From Candidatus Thioglobus sp. (lineage in GTDB: Bacteria > Pseudomonadota > Gammaproteobacteria > Arenicellales > UBA868): a stretch of 46,804 nt of DNA. The DNA lies in contig SHBR01000011.1 in NCBI GenBank assembly GCA_004212795.1, positions 1-46,804 of the forward strand, read 5' to 3'. The position numbers were made by a program, and so were the translations under genes. Numbering within the stretch: the stretch's first letter is position 1; the number at the start of each line of letters is the position of its first letter. Shown here piece by piece: positions 1-9,507 of this stretch. Below the pieces are notes generated by a model. It ran no database searches. It had not been told where the DNA came from and saw only the letters and a program-made list of their open reading frames with translations.

Positions 1-760
1 ATAGGTCGTCGCCTGCATTTTTCCCCATCTGGTCTGCGGTCGAACTGTAATCAAGGGCGTCGTCAATCATCTGAAAAGCGATCCCGAGATTAAGGCCGTA
101 CTCTCCCAACGCCTGTTCCGTTGCGGGGCCTGCATCAGCAACAACTGCACCGAGTCGAGCGGAGGATTCAAAAAGGCGTGCTGTTTTTCGTTTAATCGTT
201 TCGAGATAATCGGACTCGGTGATCCCGGGGTTGTGACTATTCAGAAGCTGCATCACCTCACCTTGCGCGATTGAATTCGTGGTTTCGGCCATGATATCCA
301 TTACTCGAGATTTACCGACCGCAACCATCATCTGAAAGGCCCTCGAATATAGGAAGTCTCCAACGAGAACCGAGGCCGCATTTCCCCAGAGATCATTAGC
401 TGTTTGGCGTCCGCGCCTTAATTCAGACTCATCTACAACGTCATCATGCAGAAGCGTTGCGGTGTGGATGAATTCGATTACCGCCGCAAGATCGATATGC
501 GCAGTGCCTTGGTACCCAAGCGAGTGAGCGCTTAGGACTACGGTGATTGGTCTGAGTCTTTTGCCGCCAGCTGCAATAATGTAGCGCCCGACGTCCTGGA
601 TGAGCGCGACATCCGAGACCAGCTGACTCTGTATATGATGGTTTACCCCATTCATATCGCCGCTGGCGAGGTTCAGGACGTTTTTTAGCAGCAGGTCAGT
701 ATTTTTGACGGTTTTACCGTCCGAATTTCCGACTGATTTAATAGAATGAATAGAGCCCAT
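1..760 (-). CDS. ispB: Octaprenyl (polyprenyl) diphosphate synthase, 3' end cut by window edge
   Basis: Trans-isoprenyl diphosphate synthase that extends farnesyl diphosphate with isopentenyl diphosphate to make the ubiquinone side chain. About 253 residues are present, read from an ATG at 760 down to the window edge. The translation has the chain-length region and first aspartate-rich motif (HTATLLHDDVVDES), the GGKRLRP substrate loop, GNAASVLVGDF, and the approach to the second aspartate-rich motif (FQMIDDALDY). The sequence runs off the window shortly after that motif, so the C-terminal quarter is missing. It is divergent from rplU, as in Escherichia and Pseudomonas, which supports ispB over ispA. 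The exact chain length cannot be read from the sequence. Confidence 0.93.
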   Translation of the reverse strand, partial: MGSIHSIKSVGNSDGKTVKNTDLLLKNVLNLASGDMNGVNHHIQSQLVSDVALIQDVGRYIIAAGGKRLRPITVVLSAHSLGYQGTAHIDLAAVIEFIHTATLLHDDVVDESELRRGRQTANDLWGNAASVLVGDFLYSRAFQMMVAVGKSRVMDIMAETTNSIAQGEVMQLLNSHNPGITESDYLETIKRKTARLFESSARLGAVVADAGPATEQALGEYGLNLGIAFQMIDDALDYSSTADQMGKNAGDDL

Positions 761-771
761 TACCTTATGAT

Positions 772-805
772 AACGTGTTGACAGGTGCTCAGATGTCAAC
801 ACGTT
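772..805. promoter_or_regulatory. Perfect 11-bp inverted repeat between ispB and rplU
   Basis: AACGTGTTGAC at 772-782 is repeated as its exact reverse complement at 795-805, with a 12-base spacer. It lies just upstream of the rplU -35 box (814) and 12 bases ahead of the ispB start codon (760), so it could be an operator for the divergent pair or a hairpin in the ispB 5' leader. No U-tract follows on either strand, which argues against a terminator. Confidence 0.5.
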
Positions 806-813
806 TCTTTAAA

Positions 814-842
814 TTGACCAAAAAGCCAGTTTCGCCTAAAAT
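814..842 (+). promoter_or_regulatory. Sigma-70 promoter of rplU-rpmA
   Basis: The -35 box TTGACC (814-819) and -10 box TAAAAT (837-842) are separated by exactly 17 bases. The -10 box is followed by TCGCGACC, a GC-rich discriminator of the kind found at growth-rate-controlled promoters. Predicted transcription starts near 849, leaving a leader of about 70 bases before rplU. Confidence 0.7.
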
Positions 843-856
843 TCGCGACCTTCGCG

Positions 857-897
857 GGCTCTTCTAAAGAGCCTTTTCGGGCCAACCGGCAGGTTGG
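857..897 (+). promoter_or_regulatory. Structured leader of rplU (two hairpins)
   Basis: Two stem-loops lie between the promoter and the rplU start. The first is GGCTCTT (857-863), loop CTA, AAGAGCC (867-873), followed by TTTT (874-877), which resembles a short intrinsic terminator. The second is CCAACC (882-887), loop GGCA, GGTTGG (892-897). The arrangement could be an attenuator or an L21-binding autoregulatory leader. Neither function is proven by the sequence. Confidence 0.45.
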
Positions 898-920
898 TAA
901 CTTTAATGGGTAGACAAATA

Positions 921-1232
921 ATGTACGCAGTGGTGCAAACAGGCGGCAAACAGTATCGACTCGGTGTTGGCGATAACGTTCGTGTTGAAAAGCTCGCGGG
1001 CGAACCTGGTGAGGTGGTCGAACTACCCAAGGTGCTTGTGATTGGCGATGGCGAAAAGGTCTCTATCGGAGATCCGGTGATCGCGGGCGCGAGCGTAAAA
1101 GCGGAAATAGTGAGTCACGGCCGAGACAAGAAGATCCGAGTGTTTAAAATGAAGCGCCGAAAAAAATATCGTCGCACGCAAGGGCATAGGCAATCCTTCA
1201 CTCAATTACGTGTAACAGAAATTACCAGTTGA
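921..1232 (+). CDS. rplU: Large ribosomal subunit protein bL21
   Basis: Ribosomal protein L21, a 50S subunit component contacting 23S rRNA domain I. The product is 103 residues, the same length as the Escherichia protein. It begins MYAVVQTGGKQYRLGVGD and contains the family's basic segment KMKRRKKYRRTQGHRQ near the C-terminus, which contacts rRNA. The ATG at 921 was chosen over an upstream start at 894 because homologues begin with MYAVV. It is followed 32 bases later by rpmA, the conserved partner, and preceded by a sigma-70 promoter and a hairpin-rich leader. Confidence 0.98.
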   Translation: MYAVVQTGGKQYRLGVGDNVRVEKLAGEPGEVVELPKVLVIGDGEKVSIGDPVIAGASVKAEIVSHGRDKKIRVFKMKRRKKYRRTQGHRQSFTQLRVTEITS

Positions 1233-1264
1233 TCGATATGGTCAACATCCGGAGATAAAGCGCA

Positions 1265-1525
1265 ATGGCACATAAGAAAGCAGGCGGCAGTTCAAGAAAC
1301 GGTCGAGATTCAGAGTCGAAACGACTGGGCGTGAAGCGTTACGCCGGAGAAACAGTGCTCGCAGGCAATATTCTGGTTCGTCAACGGGGCACCGCTTTTC
1401 ATCCTGGAGATAACGTTGGCCTCGGTAAAGACCACACCTTATTCGCGCTGTCGGAAGGTAAGGTCAATTTCAGCATCAAAGGCCCCAAAAATCGCAGAAC
1501 CGTGAGTGTCCTGACGGAACAGTAG
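1265..1525 (+). CDS. rpmA: Large ribosomal subunit protein bL27
   Basis: Ribosomal protein L27, whose N-terminal arm reaches towards the peptidyl-transferase centre. It is 86 residues, close to the family norm of 85. It begins [20 protein letters not shown] and continues with the conserved core [10 protein letters not shown] and [17 protein letters not shown]. The start directly after methionine shows the mature-type proteobacterial N-terminus without the cleaved extension seen in Firmicutes. AGGAGATAAAG-like purine sequence just upstream serves as ribosome binding site. It is the last gene of the short rplU-rpmA transcript, ending before the strong intrinsic terminator at 1547. Confidence 0.98.
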   Translation: MAHKKAGGSSRNGRDSESKRLGVKRYAGETVLAGNILVRQRGTAFHPGDNVGLGKDHTLFALSEGKVNFSIKGPKNRRTVSVLTEQ

Positions 1526-1546
1526 GAAGGAGTATTTCACTTCTTG

Positions 1547-3729
<2,183 letters not shown>

Positions 3730-3759
3730 TCGCAGGCCGATTTTGACGGCCTACGGATA

Positions 3760-4029
3760 TCAGGCCGCTATTTTGGCTTTCAATCGAGCGTTGAGACGAC
3801 CCTTCAGGCGTGCAGCGCGGTTGGGGTGTGTTAATCCTTTTCGAGCTGCCCGGTCGACTTTAGAACTGAGTTCTCGATATGTTGTTTTCGCAGTCTCGAT
3901 ATCGTTGCTCTCGAGGGCGCCAATAAAGCGTTTTATCGAGGTGCGCATGCTTGAGCGTTGCGCAATGTTGCGAGTTCGACTGACCGCCGCCTGTTTGGCG
4001 CGTTTGCGTGCTTGAGGAGAATTTGCCAA
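3760..4029 (-). CDS. rpsT: Small ribosomal subunit protein bS20
   Basis: Ribosomal protein S20, a primary 16S rRNA-binding protein of the 30S subunit. The 89-residue product begins MANSPQARKRAKQAAVSRTRN and continues with the conserved basic helices (TSIKRFIGAL, SSKVDRAARKGLTHPNRAARLKGRLN), very close in length to the Escherichia protein (87). It is transcribed alone and divergently from murJ. A consensus-like sigma-70 promoter lies just upstream on the minus strand (4059-4087), leaving a leader of about 20-25 bases. Confidence 0.98.
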   Translation of the reverse strand: MANSPQARKRAKQAAVSRTRNIAQRSSMRTSIKRFIGALESNDIETAKTTYRELSSKVDRAARKGLTHPNRAARLKGRLNARLKAKIAA

Positions 4030-4058
4030 TTGTTTGTTCCGTGAAAAAACGACGCGGA

Positions 4059-4087
4059 ATTATCGAAAAAATGGACCGTTTTGTCAA
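4059..4087 (-). promoter_or_regulatory. Sigma-70 promoter of rpsT
   Basis: Read on the minus strand, TTGACA (4087-4082, a perfect -35) is followed after 17 bases by GATAAT (4064-4059). The bases after the -10 box are TCCGCGTCG, a GC-rich discriminator. The rpsT start codon is at 4029. Confidence 0.8.
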
Positions 4088-4158
4088 CGGTAGTTCCTAA
4101 ACTAGGTTTAAATTGAGGCCTTAGGGCCTTATTCGAGATAGATTTTAAGAAAGCTAAG

Positions 4159-5733
4159 ATGTCGAACGCAAAATTTGCAATGATCCGGTCCGTCGGGACG
4201 GTCGGGGGAATGACGGTATTTTCCCGAATCTCGGGCCTTATCCGGGATATCGCTTTCGCTCAGTTCCTGGGCAGTGGGGCAATTGCGGACGCGTTTTTCG
4301 TCGCATTCAGGATTCCTAATTTTTTTCGACGAATCTTTGGTGAAGGAGCGCTTTCTGTCGCCTTCGTTCCCGTTTATTCCGAATTTGAAAGCCAGTATCC
4401 GGAAAATGAGGCCAAGGCATTTCTTGACTTAATGGTGGGCCGACTCGGCGCGGTGTTGATGGTGTTCACGATTATCGGTGTCTTGGGAGCGCCAGCATTT
4501 GTACAGGTGATGGCGCCAGGTTTTTCAAGCGATCCTGAAAAGTTTAACGCGACGGTCATGATGCTTCGTTGGACTTTCCCCTATCTTTTCTTTATTTCTC
4601 TGGTCGCGCTTGCCGCTGGCATCCTAAATACGCACAACCGATTTGCCGCTGCTGCTGCGACACCGATTCTTTTGAATGTTTGTTTGATTGTGACCGTGTA
4701 CTTTTTTGTGCCGGCGGATATCGATACTTCGATTGCGCTTGGAGTCGGGGTATTAATTGCGGGAATAATTCAATTCGCGTTTCAGTTTCCATTTCTGAAG
4801 CGGGTTTCAAGAATTCCATCCCCAAGGCTACGAGCGAAGGACAATGTTCAGGCGCGTGGCGCTGAAGGTGTCAAGCAGGTCATGACGCTCATGGTGCCTG
4901 CAATATTTGGCGTTTCAATTGCGCAGATTAATCTCTTGGTAAATACGGTCTTAGCTTCTTTTTTGGTAACCGGTAGCGTGTCGTGGCTGTATTACTCCGA
5001 TCGGCTCATGGAATTTCCGTTGGGCGTATTTGGTGTCGCACTTGCAACGGTTATTTTGCCGTCTTTGTCACGCCATATCGCCGAAAATCAAGAGCGTGCG
5101 TACAGTGAGACTCTTAACTGGGCGCTAAAGCTGGTTTTTTTGGTTTGTCTGCCAGCGGCATTTGGTCTCGCACTATTGGCGTTCCCGCTGGTTGTGACGC
5201 TTTTTAATTATGGTGCGTTCTCTGATATGGATGCGGAAATGTCGGCTAAGAGTCTTGCCGCGTTCTCCATCGGTCTTGTTGGATTTGTTGCCGTAAAAGT
5301 ACTAGCGCCCGGGTTTTATGCAAGGAAGAACACAAAGACGCCGGTGGTAATCGGCGCTGTGGCGATGGCAGTCAATGCGGTCGTTGCGCTTTCTCTAATC
5401 TGGCAGTTCGACCATGTTGGACTTGCGCTGGCGACAAGCATCGCGGGACTTGTTAATGCTGGGTTGCTATTTTGGCAGCTCAGAAAAGTGAGTGGATTTT
5501 CGCTTGGCCCAGAGTGGCCCGGTTTTCTGTTAAAGGTGCTGATTTCGGTTAGCGCCATGGGATTGGTTCTTTTGTGGGGCGTCCCTGATGATATTTTTTG
5601 GCTTAACTCTGATGTATTTCAACGAATGGCCAGTCTGACTTTCTGGATTGTCACTGGCAGTATGGTCTATGTGCTCACGCTGTATCTTTGCAGATTACCT
5701 GTGCATCGTTTTTTTGAACGAGAAAAAAGTTGA
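4159..5733 (+). CDS. murJ: Lipid II flippase MurJ (MviN)
   Basis: MOP-superfamily integral membrane protein that moves lipid II across the inner membrane for peptidoglycan synthesis. The 524-residue product is almost entirely hydrophobic helices, consistent with the family's 14 transmembrane segments. It carries the family's charged N-terminal motifs SRISGLIRDIAFAQFLG and FRIPNFFRRIFGEGALS, containing the arginines that line the central cavity. Length matches the family (about 510-525). The start at 4159 has only a weak purine-rich site (AAGAAAG). It is divergent from rpsT, as in Pseudomonas, and its stop overlaps the start of the next gene. Confidence 0.96.
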   Translation: MSNAKFAMIRSVGTVGGMTVFSRISGLIRDIAFAQFLGSGAIADAFFVAFRIPNFFRRIFGEGALSVAFVPVYSEFESQYPENEAKAFLDLMVGRLGAVLMVFTIIGVLGAPAFVQVMAPGFSSDPEKFNATVMMLRWTFPYLFFISLVALAAGILNTHNRFAAAAATPILLNVCLIVTVYFFVPADIDTSIALGVGVLIAGIIQFAFQFPFLKRVSRIPSPRLRAKDNVQARGAEGVKQVMTLMVPAIFGVSIAQINLLVNTVLASFLVTGSVSWLYYSDRLMEFPLGVFGVALATVILPSLSRHIAENQERAYSETLNWALKLVFLVCLPAAFGLALLAFPLVVTLFNYGAFSDMDAEMSAKSLAAFSIGLVGFVAVKVLAPGFYARKNTKTPVVIGAVAMAVNAVVALSLIWQFDHVGLALATSIAGLVNAGLLFWQLRKVSGFSLGPEWPGFLLKVLISVSAMGLVLLWGVPDDIFWLNSDVFQRMASLTFWIVTGSMVYVLTLYLCRLPVHRFFEREKS

Positions 5734-6155
5734 TCGATCAAAAGTCCGCGGTGGTTGTCGCAATAATCAACGAGCTGGGTGATGAGCGTATTTTTTCGCT
5801 TTCTGATGCTCATCAGACACTTAATCTGGTTCAGAAACTGACCCGGACTGCGGTGAAGGAACTGTCTCCTTGTCAGTCTAGAATGAACGCCCTGTTGGAT
5901 TGTGACCCTAGGCTGGTTGCGCTCGAAAAAGAGTTTGAAGTTATTGTGCGAAAGTGGGTAATGCAAGTCCGACGTCTTGGTATAAAGGTTTACGGATTAT
6001 GGGAGCTTGGTTTTGATACCGGAGATGGCTATCTGTGTTGGCGACATCCTGAAATCCGCCTGGCATACTTTCTCGAACATGGAGAAGATTTTCAAGGTCG
6101 TCGACCCTTAAAATCAGTAATTGAAGAGACGCAACCGGAGTGGGCGTTTCGGTAA
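5730..6155 (+). CDS. DUF2203 family protein
   Basis: A 141-residue soluble protein of unknown function starting at a TTG that overlaps the murJ stop codon. The N-terminal ERIFSLSDAHQTL resembles the 'FTLEEAN..L' opening of DUF2203 proteins. The end, with GYLCWRHPEIRLAYF and FQGRRPL, fits the family's closing 'LCWR...EI..WH....FAGR.P' pattern. The middle is predicted helical and contains the 'LG..V..L..G' segment. Membership is judged from motif memory, not from a search. The family has no assigned activity. Its position between murJ and ribF is not the usual gammaproteobacterial order, so it is probably an insertion co-transcribed with its neighbours. Confidence 0.6.
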   Translation: MIDQKSAVVVAIINELGDERIFSLSDAHQTLNLVQKLTRTAVKELSPCQSRMNALLDCDPRLVALEKEFEVIVRKWVMQVRRLGIKVYGLWELGFDTGDGYLCWRHPEIRLAYFLEHGEDFQGRRPLKSVIEETQPEWAFR

Positions 6156-6176
6156 TTCTTGGCGGTTAGAAACATA

Positions 6177-7109
6177 ATGAGACTCATTAGAGACCTTCAC
6201 AGCTTACGTGAATCGACAAGACCTTCCGTGGTGTCGATCGGTAACTATGATGGCGTGCATGTCGGGCATGTGAAAATCCTAGACCTGCTTAAAGCAAAAT
6301 CAGATGCACTCGGGGGCCAAGCAACCGTGCTGACTTTTGAGCCGCACCCGCATGAGTTCTTTAGTCCTATGAATGCACCACCGAGGCTGATTAGGTGGCG
6401 AGATAAGGTTGAAAAGCTCAAAGCGCAAGACATCCACCAGGTCATGACACTGCGTTTTAATGAAATACTTTCTCAAACTTCTGCAGAAGATTTTGTGAAG
6501 CAGGTGCTGGTTGATGCCTTAAACACACAACACGTTGTCGTCGGTGATGATTTCCGTTTTGGACGCAAGCGCCAAGGCGATGTGGCAATGCTGGAATCGC
6601 TGGGTCATAAATACGGCTTTAGTCTTGCCACGATCGATACTTGCATGTTCGAGGGGCAGCGAATCAGCAGCACACGAATTCGGGAAGCGCTGCGGGCTGA
6701 TGATTTTAATTTGGCACATCGACTCCTGGGTTATCCATTTTCGATTCGAGGACGAGTTGCGCATGGGGATAAACGAGGGCGTACTATCGGATTTCCGACT
6801 GCGAATATTGTTCTGCCTAGTGATAATTTGCCTGTATGGGGTGTTTACGCGGTCAGGGCGCATTTCAAGAACCAGCCGTCAAAGACGGGGGTTGCTAATG
6901 TAGGAATTCGGCCGACCGTTGGCGGAGACCGGGTGTTGCTAGAGACACATCTTTTTGATTTTGATGGAGACATCTATGGATGCCGCATCGAGATTGAATT
7001 TGTTTCAAAGATAAGAAATGAAAAAAAGTTTGAATCATTTCAACAGTTAAAAGACCAGATCGAGCACGATGCGGCTGCCGCTCGGGCTTGGTTTGAGATC
7101 AATTCTTAA
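6177..7109 (+). CDS. ribF: Bifunctional riboflavin kinase / FAD synthetase
   Basis: Makes FMN from riboflavin and then FAD. The 310-residue product has the N-terminal nucleotidyltransferase (SIGNYDGVHVGH, with tyrosine where most have phenylalanine; ISSTRIREAL) and the C-terminal flavokinase (GRVAHGDKRGRTIGFPTANI, GVANVGIRPT, LLETHLFDF). The ATG at 6177 gives MRLIRDLHSL, matching homologues; a TTG at 6159 is also in frame. In most gammaproteobacteria ileS follows directly; here lspA follows after 15 bases, so ileS must be elsewhere. Confidence 0.96.
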   Translation: MRLIRDLHSLRESTRPSVVSIGNYDGVHVGHVKILDLLKAKSDALGGQATVLTFEPHPHEFFSPMNAPPRLIRWRDKVEKLKAQDIHQVMTLRFNEILSQTSAEDFVKQVLVDALNTQHVVVGDDFRFGRKRQGDVAMLESLGHKYGFSLATIDTCMFEGQRISSTRIREALRADDFNLAHRLLGYPFSIRGRVAHGDKRGRTIGFPTANIVLPSDNLPVWGVYAVRAHFKNQPSKTGVANVGIRPTVGGDRVLLETHLFDFDGDIYGCRIEIEFVSKIRNEKKFESFQQLKDQIEHDAAAARAWFEINS

Positions 7110-7124
7110 TCTGGCGCGGTAGTT

Positions 7125-7628
7125 GTGGCTCAACGCATTTACCAAAGAGCAATATTTTTCTTACTTGCCGCCGGGTTGGCGGGAATTGACTGGTGGTCGA
7201 AACGAGTGATGCAGGAAACGCTTCAGGTCGAAGGTGTTATTCCGGCTTTTGAAGGACTGCGGTTTGTATTGGTATATAACCATGGAGCCGCATTTGGCTT
7301 TTTGAGTTCAGCGGGCGGTTGGCAGCGCGGCCTTTTTATTTTGCTCGCAGTAATGGTTAGCATTTATCTAGGCTATCGACTCTGGCTGGCTCGTCCGGAT
7401 GAGCGAAACTTTAATTTGGGACTGGTTTTTATTTTAGGGGGTGCGGTCGGGAATCTAATCGATCGCATCGTCCTCGGTTACGTCGTTGACTTTATCGATA
7501 TTTATTTTAACAACTGGCATTGGCCTGCATTTAATGTGGCAGACATCGCTATCTCGGTCGGCGCGGGAATCGTTATCTTGGACAGCCTTGGGATATGGCG
7601 GCCATCCGGCAAAAAGGATTCATCATGA
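7125..7628 (+). CDS. lspA: Lipoprotein signal peptidase (signal peptidase II)
   Basis: Inner-membrane aspartyl protease that removes the signal peptide from prolipoproteins. The 167-residue product shows four hydrophobic segments and the family motifs: NHGAAFGFL, GNLIDRI followed by VVDFIDIY, and the catalytic-aspartate motif FNVADIAI. The start is a GTG at 7125. The end overlaps the fkpB start by four bases. Usual neighbours (ribF upstream, fkpB and ispH downstream) are present except for ileS. Confidence 0.96.
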   Translation: MAQRIYQRAIFFLLAAGLAGIDWWSKRVMQETLQVEGVIPAFEGLRFVLVYNHGAAFGFLSSAGGWQRGLFILLAVMVSIYLGYRLWLARPDERNFNLGLVFILGGAVGNLIDRIVLGYVVDFIDIYFNNWHWPAFNVADIAISVGAGIVILDSLGIWRPSGKKDSS

Positions 7629-8074
7629 GCGATCTTAAGGCAACGTTAGGGGATCAGATCAGTATTCGTTATCAGATCTTCGATAGCGAAGGTGCGCTTC
7701 TTGATGGCGCGCAGGATTCACCAGAGCAAGTTATGCTCGGATCGGGCGAGTTGCCCACGGCGGTTGAATCAGCGATCCTCGGCTCGGGAGAGGGCGATAT
7801 CGAAAGGGTGTCGATCTCGGCAGAGGATGGTGCATTTGGTCAGCATGATCCTGACCGGGTGCAAACATTATTGCTAGAGCAGTTCTCCGAAATTGAATCA
7901 ACCGAAATGGGGGCGCTGATTGAGTTTGAGTTACCCAGTGGGGAGATATTGGTTGGAGTGGTTGCGAGCAAAACTGAATTAGAGATCCAGATCGATTTTA
8001 ATCACCCATTAATCGGGCGAGATTGTTTGTATGAGGTTGAGGTGGTATCTATCGGATCAACAAATAATCTTTGA
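7625..8074 (+). CDS. fkpB: FKBP-type peptidyl-prolyl isomerase FkpB (SlpA)
   Basis: Cytoplasmic SlpA-type FKBP, a proline isomerase with a chaperone-like inserted flap domain. The product is 149 residues, the same as Escherichia FkpB. Recognisable elements are the opening strand ([15 protein letters not shown]), the active-site loop [15 protein letters not shown], the IF domain in the middle, and [15 protein letters not shown] near the end, which matches the 'NHPLAG..L.F.V.V' signature. The ATG at 7625 overlaps the lspA end. An upstream in-frame start (7595) would lie inside lspA and was not used. It sits in its usual place before ispH. Confidence 0.94.
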   Translation: MSDLKATLGDQISIRYQIFDSEGALLDGAQDSPEQVMLGSGELPTAVESAILGSGEGDIERVSISAEDGAFGQHDPDRVQTLLLEQFSEIESTEMGALIEFELPSGEILVGVVASKTELEIQIDFNHPLIGRDCLYEVEVVSIGSTNNL

Positions 8075-8106
8075 TTCGAATGGATAAGAGAGAGGAAAAT
8101 AAAGCG

Positions 8107-9042
8107 GTGAGTCATTTCAATATTCAACTTGCAAATCCGAGAGGATTTTGTGCGGGAGTTGATCGCGCGATTGAAATTGTTGAGCGCGCGCTCTCAATCA
8201 TTGGGGCGCCGGTGTATGTTCGCCATGAAGTTGTGCACAATCGGTTTGTGGTTGATGATTTGCGAGATAAAGGGGCGGTTTTTGTACAGGAACTTGATGA
8301 AGTGCCGGATGGATGCACCGTTATTTTTAGCGCACACGGTGTTTCTCGCCAAATAAAAGAAGTAGCGAAGAAGCGAAAACTTCATGTGCTTGACGCAACA
8401 TGCCCGCTCGTAACCAAAGTGCATAGCGAAGTTATCCAGTATGGAAAACAAGGCAAAACTGTGATTCTCGTGGGTCATGCTGGACATCCCGAAGTTGAGG
8501 GCACGATGGGGCAGGCCACTGGAGACGTTTTATTGGTTGAGACGGTTGAAGATGTGGCTCGGCTGGAGGTCACAGACGACGTTTCGCTAGCGTTTGTAAC
8601 GCAGACAACCCTTTCGGTTGATGATACAAGTCAAATCTTGGGTGCACTTAGAAAGCGATTTCCCCTGATTGAAGGCCCGAAGCGCGACGATATTTGTTAC
8701 GCCACTCAGAATCGACAGGACGCAGTCCGTGAATTAGCGACTATGTGTGATGCCATATTAGTGGTGGGATCAGCGAACAGTTCCAATTCTAATCGTCTGC
8801 GGGAGTTAGCAGAGCAAGAGGGGGCAAAGTCGGTATTGGTCGATGGCGCCGGCGATATTGATTCGTCGTGGGTTCTGGGCGCGAAGACGGTCGGGGTGAC
8901 GGCTGGTGCTTCAGCACCTGAAGTTCTGGTTAAAGATGTGATTGCGAAGCTGACGGATTTGGGAGGCGTTGTTCAGGGTGAAATGCGTCCTGCAGATGAA
9001 GGGATCTCTTTTTCGCTTCCGGTTGAGCTTAGAGAGAGCTAG
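8107..9042 (+). CDS. ispH: 4-hydroxy-3-methylbut-2-enyl diphosphate reductase
   Basis: Last enzyme of the MEP isoprenoid pathway, an iron-sulfur protein reducing HMBPP to IPP and DMAPP. The three cluster cysteines are visible in [23 protein letters not shown] and [11 protein letters not shown]. The catalytic region also has FSAHGVS and the '[10 protein letters not shown]' substrate loop. The GTG at 8107 gives [15 protein letters not shown] and is preceded by GAGAGG. Other in-frame starts are ATG 8080 and TTG 8071, the latter overlapping the fkpB stop. The choice between these is uncertain, but the core is not affected. Confidence 0.95.
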   Translation: MSHFNIQLANPRGFCAGVDRAIEIVERALSIIGAPVYVRHEVVHNRFVVDDLRDKGAVFVQELDEVPDGCTVIFSAHGVSRQIKEVAKKRKLHVLDATCPLVTKVHSEVIQYGKQGKTVILVGHAGHPEVEGTMGQATGDVLLVETVEDVARLEVTDDVSLAFVTQTTLSVDDTSQILGALRKRFPLIEGPKRDDICYATQNRQDAVRELATMCDAILVVGSANSSNSNRLRELAEQEGAKSVLVDGAGDIDSSWVLGAKTVGVTAGASAPEVLVKDVIAKLTDLGGVVQGEMRPADEGISFSLPVELRES

Positions 9043-9088
9043 TGACGGTTAATCAAAGCGCGGTCAGGACTGTCCGGGCAGAAGACGA

Positions 9089-9256
9089 ATGGAATTAATA
9101 ATTATCGGCGTTCTGTATGTGGTTGGCGCAGGCCTTTGGACGGCGAAAATGGGAACTCAGCACAAGTACACCTTTGCGTTCACGATTGGATGGCTGATAA
9201 TCTTGTTAGCGGTTTATCTGATGATCGCACCAACCATTATCGATCCGGCAGATTAA
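9089..9256 (+). CDS. Small two-helix membrane protein, unknown function
   Basis: A 55-residue open frame from ATG 9089 to TAA 9256, just before a strong terminator. It has two hydrophobic stretches, residues about 3-17 (IIIGVLYVVGAGLW) and about 29-51 (FAFTIGWLIILLAVYLMIA), joined by a polar turn (TAKMGTQHKY). AGAAGA lies a few bases upstream. Position 46 bases behind ispH and ahead of the terminator fits it being the last gene of the ispH transcript. I do not recognise a family. The case for a real gene rests on composition, upstream purines and context. Confidence 0.55.
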   Translation: MELIIIGVLYVVGAGLWTAKMGTQHKYTFAFTIGWLIILLAVYLMIAPTIIDPAD

Positions 9257-9264
9257 AAGGTAGA

Positions 9265-9298
9265 ATCCCCTTTTGGTAACGTACGGGGGTGTTTTTTT
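9265..9298 (+). terminator. Intrinsic terminator ending the murJ-ispH block
   Basis: ATCCCC (9265-9270) pairs with GGGGGT (9285-9290), with one G-T pair and a 14-base loop. A G followed by seven T residues comes directly after the stem (9291-9298). It separates the ispH transcript from the tRNA-Thr gene. Confidence 0.7.
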
Positions 9299-9391
9299 GC
9301 GCTGTATGGTTCATAGAAGAAAGCAGGGCAAATGCAGGACAAATTTTTCATCAAAGCCCGATTCTCAAATAATAAGCAGCCCGTTTAGATT

Positions 9392-9467
9392 GCCGGTGTA
9401 GCTCAGTTGGTAGAGCAGCGCATTCGTAATGCGAAGGTCGTAGGTTCGAATCCTATCTCCGGCACCA
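9392..9467 (+). tRNA. tRNA-Thr (anticodon CGU)
   Basis: A 76-base cloverleaf with encoded CCA. The D arm is GCTCAGTTGGTAGAGC, the anticodon loop TTCGTAA (anticodon CGT), and the T arm GTAGG-TTCGAAT-CCTAT. It closely resembles Escherichia thrW. The acceptor stem GCCGGTG/CTCCGGC pairs except for a U-U opposition at positions 6 and 67. The anticodon reads ACG threonine codons. Confidence 0.95.
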
Positions 9468-9507
9468 GGTTTGTACGCTCTCTGTCCTCACTTTAACGAT
9501 AATCCCT

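Noticed and set aside
3734..3752. Bidirectional terminator between proB and rpsT
   Set aside because: AGGCCG/CGGCCT makes only a 6-bp stem and neither side has a T-run, so I do not call it a terminator.
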